Part shown: piece by piece, positions 6,060 to 7,523 of the stretch
Position numbering within the stretch: position 1 is the stretch's first letter
Layout of the letters: the number at the start of each line of letters is the position of its first letter
NCBI GenBank assembly: GCA_003451915.1
Contig: DMJC01000018.1
Location: 1-7,523, forward strand
Source of the DNA: Clostridiales bacterium
Lineage (GTDB): Bacteria > Bacillota > Clostridia > Saccharofermentanales > UBA5734
DNA: 7,523 bases
Direction: 5' to 3'
Translations under genes and position numbers: made by a program
The notes under the pieces: generated by a model
The model's input: the letters and a program-made list of their open reading frames with translations, nothing else
The model's database searches: none
What the model was told of the DNA's origin: nothing

Positions 6060-7025
6060 ATGAAAAAACGTATCAAACTCACCAATAACCGCATGCAGTC
6101 GGTCATTGAACGCACGGTCGAATCGGCTGTCAATCGGGCATTTACTGATGGTTTCAAGTCAGTGCTTCTGGACATCACCTACCGGATCGATAGCCTGATG
6201 AATATGGGGCTGATGCAAGCGGGGCTGGCGCATCAGGTCACATCGGAGATGCTGAACCTGCCAAGGCCCATACTCGACGGGTTTACCGTTTCAGACAACT
6301 CGCCATCTGCTGGAAGTGTTGCCTGGGCGGACTGCAATATTATGTACAAGGGTACAAAATACATCATCACCAACGGTAATACCAATCTCAAGTACATCTA
6401 CTGGACACTGGCTACCACGCCGACCACGTTCAAAACCTCAGCGACCAAGCCGGCCCTCACGGATGACGATATCCTGATCTGCGTCAATGATGGCGGTATT
6501 CATCGCCTGACCATCGGTGATGGACGCATGGTCAATGGCGCGGCTGTCCTGGACGGTTCGATCAGTTCGGGCGAACTGGGCTCGGGTGCGGTTACCACGG
6601 CAAAATTAGCATCGGGAGCGGTGGACAGTACCATCCTGGCTTCCAGCGCGGTAACGACAGCCAAGATCGCATCCGGTGCGGTCGATGCAGCAGCTCTGGC
6701 GTCGAACGCGGTCACGACAGCCAAACTGGCAGCAAATGCTGTGGACAGCAGTAAAATCTCATCCGGTGCGGTGGGTACAAGCCAATTGGCAGCCAGTGCA
6801 GTCGATTCGACCAAGCTGGCTTCTGGGGCGGTCACTACTTCTGCCCTGGCATCGGGGGCTGTTGACTCGACCAAGCTGGCGTCAGGAGCGGTTAACACAG
6901 CGGCGCTTGCGTCGGGTGCTGTGGGCAGCACGCAGTTGGCTGATGGATCTGTGATCGGGGCGAAAATCGGAGCAGGCCAAGTGGCTACAGATAAACTCTC
7001 CATCGCCACGCATCTCTTGTTTTGA
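6060..7025 (+). CDS. Tail fibre-like repeat protein, 321 aa
   Basis: Probably a tail-tip fibre or stalk subunit. ATG 6060 has AAGGAG at 6044-6049, 10 bases upstream. Residues 1 to about 72 are basic and helical (MKKRIKLTNNRMQSVIERTV, DITYRIDSLMNMG), a plausible attachment region. Residues about 78-165 form a beta-rich module with NSPSAGSVAWADCNI, KGTKYIITNGNTNLKYIYW, KPALTDDDILICVNDGGIH. The same module opens the next gene. Residues 165-314 are fifteen decapeptides (separate entry), and the protein ends IATHLLF. There is no enzymatic motif, signal peptide or membrane segment. Receptor binding is inferred only from position and shape; it could equally be a passive stalk, with the adhesin encoded downstream. 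The low-complexity shaft makes similarity searches unreliable outside the first 165 residues. Confidence 0.72.
   Translation: MKKRIKLTNNRMQSVIERTVESAVNRAFTDGFKSVLLDITYRIDSLMNMGLMQAGLAHQVTSEMLNLPRPILDGFTVSDNSPSAGSVAWADCNIMYKGTKYIITNGNTNLKYIYWTLATTPTTFKTSATKPALTDDDILICVNDGGIHRLTIGDGRMVNGAAVLDGSISSGELGSGAVTTAKLASGAVDSTILASSAVTTAKIASGAVDAAALASNAVTTAKLAANAVDSSKISSGAVGTSQLAASAVDSTKLASGAVTTSALASGAVDSTKLASGAVNTAALASGAVGSTQLADGSVIGAKIGAGQVATDKLSIATHLLF
6552..7001 (+). repeat. Fifteen uninterrupted 10-residue (30-base) repeats in the fibre-like protein
   Basis: The register is exact over 450 bases. Units 2-13 (6582-6941) follow S-G-A-V-x-x-x-x-L-A, for example SGAVTTAKLA, SGAVDSTILA, SSAVTTAKIA, SGAVDAAALA, ANAVDSSKIS, SGAVNTAALA. 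The first (DGSISSGELG) and last two (DGSVIGAKIG, AGQVATDKLS) diverge, as array ends often do. Residues after the Val alternate between Thr-Thr-like and Asp-Ser-like, giving a 20-residue superperiod. IATHLLF follows directly. The DNA units resemble each other but are not identical. Confidence 0.92.
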
Positions 7026-7037
7026 GGCGGATGGAGC

Positions 7038-7043
7038 GAGGTG
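7038..7043 (+). promoter_or_regulatory. Ribosome binding site that decides the start of the last gene
   Basis: GAGGTG lies 7 bases before ATG 7051. An in-frame TGA at 7042-7044 blocks any upstream extension, so 7051 is the first possible start of this frame. ATG 7031 and GTG 7041 are in other frames. Confidence 0.65.
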
Positions 7044-7050
7044 ATTCTCC

Positions 7051-7523
7051 ATGTATTCCATCCTGAACAATTCGCCGTCGGCCGGGTATATCCAGTGGAG
7101 TAATGTCAACATCCAGTTCAATGGTGTGTCTTATGCCATCGCCAATGGTTATACGAACTACACCTATGTCTACTGGCTGGCGTCGAGTCCGACCCAATTT
7201 ATCGTTTCAGACACTTTCCCTGCCCTGACATCGGCTGATGTGCTGGTCTTCCTCAATAAGTCTGGTATCGCCATGGTCGTGCCAACCGCAACCATCCTTG
7301 ATGGCGGCTTGATCGTGCCGGGTTCGATCTATGCAGCAGCGATTGCAGCGAACACCATTACCGGTAATGAGATTGCGGCAGGTGCTATCTCTGCAAGTGA
7401 ACTGGCAGCGAACTCGGTTATAGCTGGAAAAGTCGCAGCCAATGCGATAACAGCGGGTACGATAGCGGCCAATGCCATCGGCGCGGAGGCAATCGCTGCC
7501 GGTGCAGTCACGGCTGATAAAAT
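7051..7523 (+). CDS. Second tail fibre-like repeat protein, 5' part of gene, cut by the window edge
   Basis: The open frame covers 157 codons plus two bases with no stop before the window end. It starts MYSILNNSPSAGYIQWSNVN and continues NGVSYAIANGYTNYTYVYW, FPALTSADVLVFLNKSGI and TATILDGG. This aligns along its length with residues about 75-160 of the preceding gene, so the two are tandem paralogues. This copy lacks the ~70-residue helical N-terminus and begins directly at the shared beta module. From 7318 it enters a decapeptide array. The gap after the previous stop is 25 bases. The role is inferred as a tail-tip fibre or stalk component; the receptor-binding end, if any, is beyond the window. 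With no helical attachment region it may assemble onto the upstream protein. I do not recognise a named family for the shared module. Confidence 0.75.
   Translation, partial: MYSILNNSPSAGYIQWSNVNIQFNGVSYAIANGYTNYTYVYWLASSPTQFIVSDTFPALTSADVLVFLNKSGIAMVVPTATILDGGLIVPGSIYAAAIAANTITGNEIAAGAISASELAANSVIAGKVAANAITAGTIAANAIGAEAIAAGAVTADK
7318..7523 (+). repeat. Decapeptide repeat array of the last gene, running off the window
   Basis: Six full units and most of a seventh: PGSIYAAAIA, ANTITGNEIA, AGAISASELA, ANSVIAGKVA, ANAITAGTIA, ANAIGAEAIA, AGAVTADKI. The register is an exact 10 residues, with the pattern A-[NG]-[AST]-[IV]-x-x-x-x-[ILV]-A. Ala replaces the Ser that opens most units of the preceding gene, so the consensus is distinct while the spacing is the same. 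Confidence 0.85.

Noticed and set aside
6500..7009. A 169-codon - strand open frame, repetitive and Ala/Pro-rich
   Set aside because: It is the reverse-strand image of the 30-base repeats of the fibre-like gene; periodic DNA keeps other frames open. It has no start signal.
6552..7523. CRISPR array or diversity-generating template/variable repeat pair
   Set aside because: The repeats are in-frame 30-base protein-coding units without spacers, and no reverse transcriptase or adenine-biased variable region is visible.

Overview
The window is a block of late structural genes from a tailed phage or prophage with a long, non-contractile (siphovirus-type) tail. All genes are on the + strand. The gaps between them are 1 to 25 bases and almost every start has a strong AGGAGG-like ribosome binding site. 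I see no promoter, terminator, RNA gene, insertion sequence, CRISPR array or attachment site. No stretch over 300 bases lacks a gene once the frameshifted chaperone extension is counted. Base composition is moderate (roughly half G+C by eye). The order (major tail protein, chaperone with -1 frameshift, tape measure, Dit, Tal, fibre-like proteins) and the strong Shine-Dalgarno sites fit a phage of Bacillota, Clostridia-like hosts in particular. That host assignment is inference, and nothing visible decides between free phage and prophage.

Region by region. 2-502: the 3' part of the major tail (tube) protein gene, with a small extra C-terminal beta-rich domain. 516-1111: the tail assembly chaperone pair. 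The short form ends at 887. A CCCAAAC slippery heptamer at 827-833 allows a -1 shift that fuses its first 106 residues to a second open frame ending at 1111. 1117-3558: the tape measure protein (813 aa), whose hydrophobic middle contains four exact-length 44-residue repeats. 3560-4255: the distal tail (Dit) protein. 4269-6044: a Tal-type tail-tip protein with an N-terminal baseplate module and a C-terminal array of about 10-residue repeats. 6060-7025: a fibre-like protein with a helical N-terminus, a beta-rich module and 15 perfect-length decapeptide repeats. 7051-7523: the first 157 codons of a second fibre-like gene. It is a paralogue of the previous one, begins directly at the shared beta module, enters its own decapeptide array and runs off the window.

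How the genes work together: the G and GT chaperones coat the tape measure protein and recruit tube subunits. The tape measure sets tube length, Dit forms the adapter ring at the distal end, Tal forms the hub below it, and the two repeat proteins probably make the tip fibre(s) that contact the host.

The most interesting part is the tail-tip cassette. Three consecutive genes carry the same 10-residue repeat register with gene-specific consensus sequences. The two whose ends are visible finish with the same C-terminal pentapeptide THLLF, encoded over an identical 9-base TTGTTTTGA. The fibre pair also shares a duplicated ~90-residue module. Together this suggests modular duplication of exchangeable fibre shafts with a common end cap.
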